Assembly (NCBI GenBank): GCA_934675045.1
Contig: CAKUPI010000025.1
Span: forward strand, 1 to 13,163
From: an uncultured Eubacteriales bacterium
Lineage (GTDB): Bacteria > Bacillota > Clostridia > Oscillospirales > Butyricicoccaceae
Length of the DNA stretch: 13,163 nucleotides
Direction: 5' to 3'
Shown here: positions 12,501 through 13,163 of the stretch, one piece after another
Layout of the letters: each line of letters starts with the position of its first letter
How positions within the stretch are numbered: position 1 is the first letter of the stretch
The notes under the pieces: model-generated
What the model was told of the DNA's origin: nothing
The model's database searches: none
The model's input: only the letters and a program-made list of their open reading frames with translations
Program-made: the position numbers and the translations under genes

Positions 12501-13163
12501 TGACAGGAAAAGAAACCCAGTCAATAAAAAACATCGAAAGCTCCCTGTTTGAACGGGTAGAGCTGCAAAAAGGACAGGGGGAAAAGACAGGGTATTCCAA
12601 CTATTCCTACTGGCACTCGACTTTCAAGCTCTTTATGTCAAAAAGAACGACGGTTTTGGTGCTGGCGCTTTTGGCGGTGGTGCTCGGTATATCGATTTTG
12701 CAGCCCCTGCTTCCCAACCAGAAGGACCCCAATGAAATCTTCCTCAACCCCGAAACGGGGCTTCAGCTCATCAATCAGAAGCCGTCCTCCGAGCACTGGT
12801 GCGGCACCAACCCGCTCGGGCAGGACCTGTGGGCCCGCATCTGCGCCGGCACGCGCACCTCGCTCTTCATCGGCGCCGTCGTCGGCGTTGTGCAGGCGCT
12901 GATCGGCATTGTCGTCGGCGCGCTGTGGGGCTATGTGCGCTGGCTGGAACGGCCCATCACCGAGATTTACAACGTCCTCAACAACATTCCGAGCACCATC
13001 ATCATGGTGCTGATGTCCTACATCCTGCGCCCGGGCCTTTCGACCATCATCATCGCCATGTGCATCACCGAATGGCTGCCGATGGCCCGCTTTGTCCGAA
13101 ACCAGATCATCATCATCCGCGATCGCGAGTACAATCTGGCGTCGCGCTGCCTCGGTACCCCCG
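12500..13163 (+). CDS. Peptide ABC transporter permease, OppC/DppC type, 3' end missing
   Basis: The start (ATG 12500) overlaps the preceding stop by one base and follows GGGAGG by nine. The frame is open to the window edge (221 codons). A charged 40-residue N-terminal extension (MTGKETQSIKNIESSLFERV) precedes the first helix TTVLVLALLAVVLGISIL. HWCGTNPLGQDLWARICAGT is the OppC/DppC signature. The EAA loop begins at REYNLASRCLG just before the cut. It pairs with the OppB-like protein to form the membrane channel. The ATPase genes should lie beyond the window. Confidence 0.93.
   Translation, partial: MTGKETQSIKNIESSLFERVELQKGQGEKTGYSNYSYWHSTFKLFMSKRTTVLVLALLAVVLGISILQPLLPNQKDPNEIFLNPETGLQLINQKPSSEHWCGTNPLGQDLWARICAGTRTSLFIGAVVGVVQALIGIVVGALWGYVRWLERPITEIYNVLNNIPSTIIMVLMSYILRPGLSTIIIAMCITEWLPMARFVRNQIIIIRDREYNLASRCLGTP

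Noticed and set aside
1..13163. CRISPR arrays, insertion sequences, att sites, rRNA
   Set aside because: There are no regularly spaced repeats, transposase or integrase motifs, or rRNA signatures. The tRNA-Leu has no repeated 3' end that would suggest an attachment site.

Overview
The window looks like chromosomal DNA of a GC-rich, endospore-forming member of the Clostridia that makes selenoproteins, probably in the Oscillospiraceae/Ruminococcaceae range (taxonomy is inference). Three things support this. There is an alpha/beta-type small acid-soluble spore protein gene behind a sigma-G-like promoter. Shine-Dalgarno sequences are strong and Firmicutes-like. Most importantly, selD carries an in-frame UGA at its catalytic position. 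Coding DNA is GC-rich, and the main promoters sit in short AT-rich islands.

Layout. 1-968: 3' part of rarA (replication-linked AAA+ ATPase). 1053-1976 (-): a LysR regulator, divergent from 2086-3123 (+) selD, which must be read through UGA at 2131-2133 (selenocysteine 16) followed by a bacterial SECIS-like hairpin. 3158-4309 (-): a cysteine desulfurase/selenocysteine lyase-like enzyme that converges on selD across a shared bidirectional terminator. 4551-6119 (+): an apparent operon of a YedE-type membrane protein, a stand-alone TusA-like protein (the N-terminal half of YedF only) and a DUF3343 protein, closed by a strong terminator. 6330-6773 (+): an unrecognised 147-aa protein. 6774-7237: no intact gene, but a degenerate S-layer-homology fragment and a long inverted repeat. 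7368-7568 (+): the SASP gene. 7707-7793 (-): tRNA-Leu(UAA). 7974-9368 (-): a MATE efflux protein with an apparent AUU start. 9592 to the end (+): an oligopeptide/dipeptide ABC importer operon (lipoprotein, OppB-like permease, OppC-like permease cut by the window end).

How the genes fit together. The block 1053-6119 is a selenium-handling island. The proposed route is selenium uptake or membrane handling by YedE, carriage on the TusA-like and DUF3343 cysteines, release or loading by the desulfurase, and activation to selenophosphate by SelD for selenocysteine tRNA charging. The LysR protein is the probable local regulator. Each family is known from selenium neighbourhoods; the order of steps is inference. 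selA, selB and selC are not in the window but must exist elsewhere if the UGA is decoded.

The most notable points are the UGA-containing selD with its hairpin, the YedF half-protein, possible RNA switches before yedE and before the DUF3343 gene, an ATC-N9-GAT operator candidate, and the AUU-start MATE gene. I did not find a wholly new multi-gene system.
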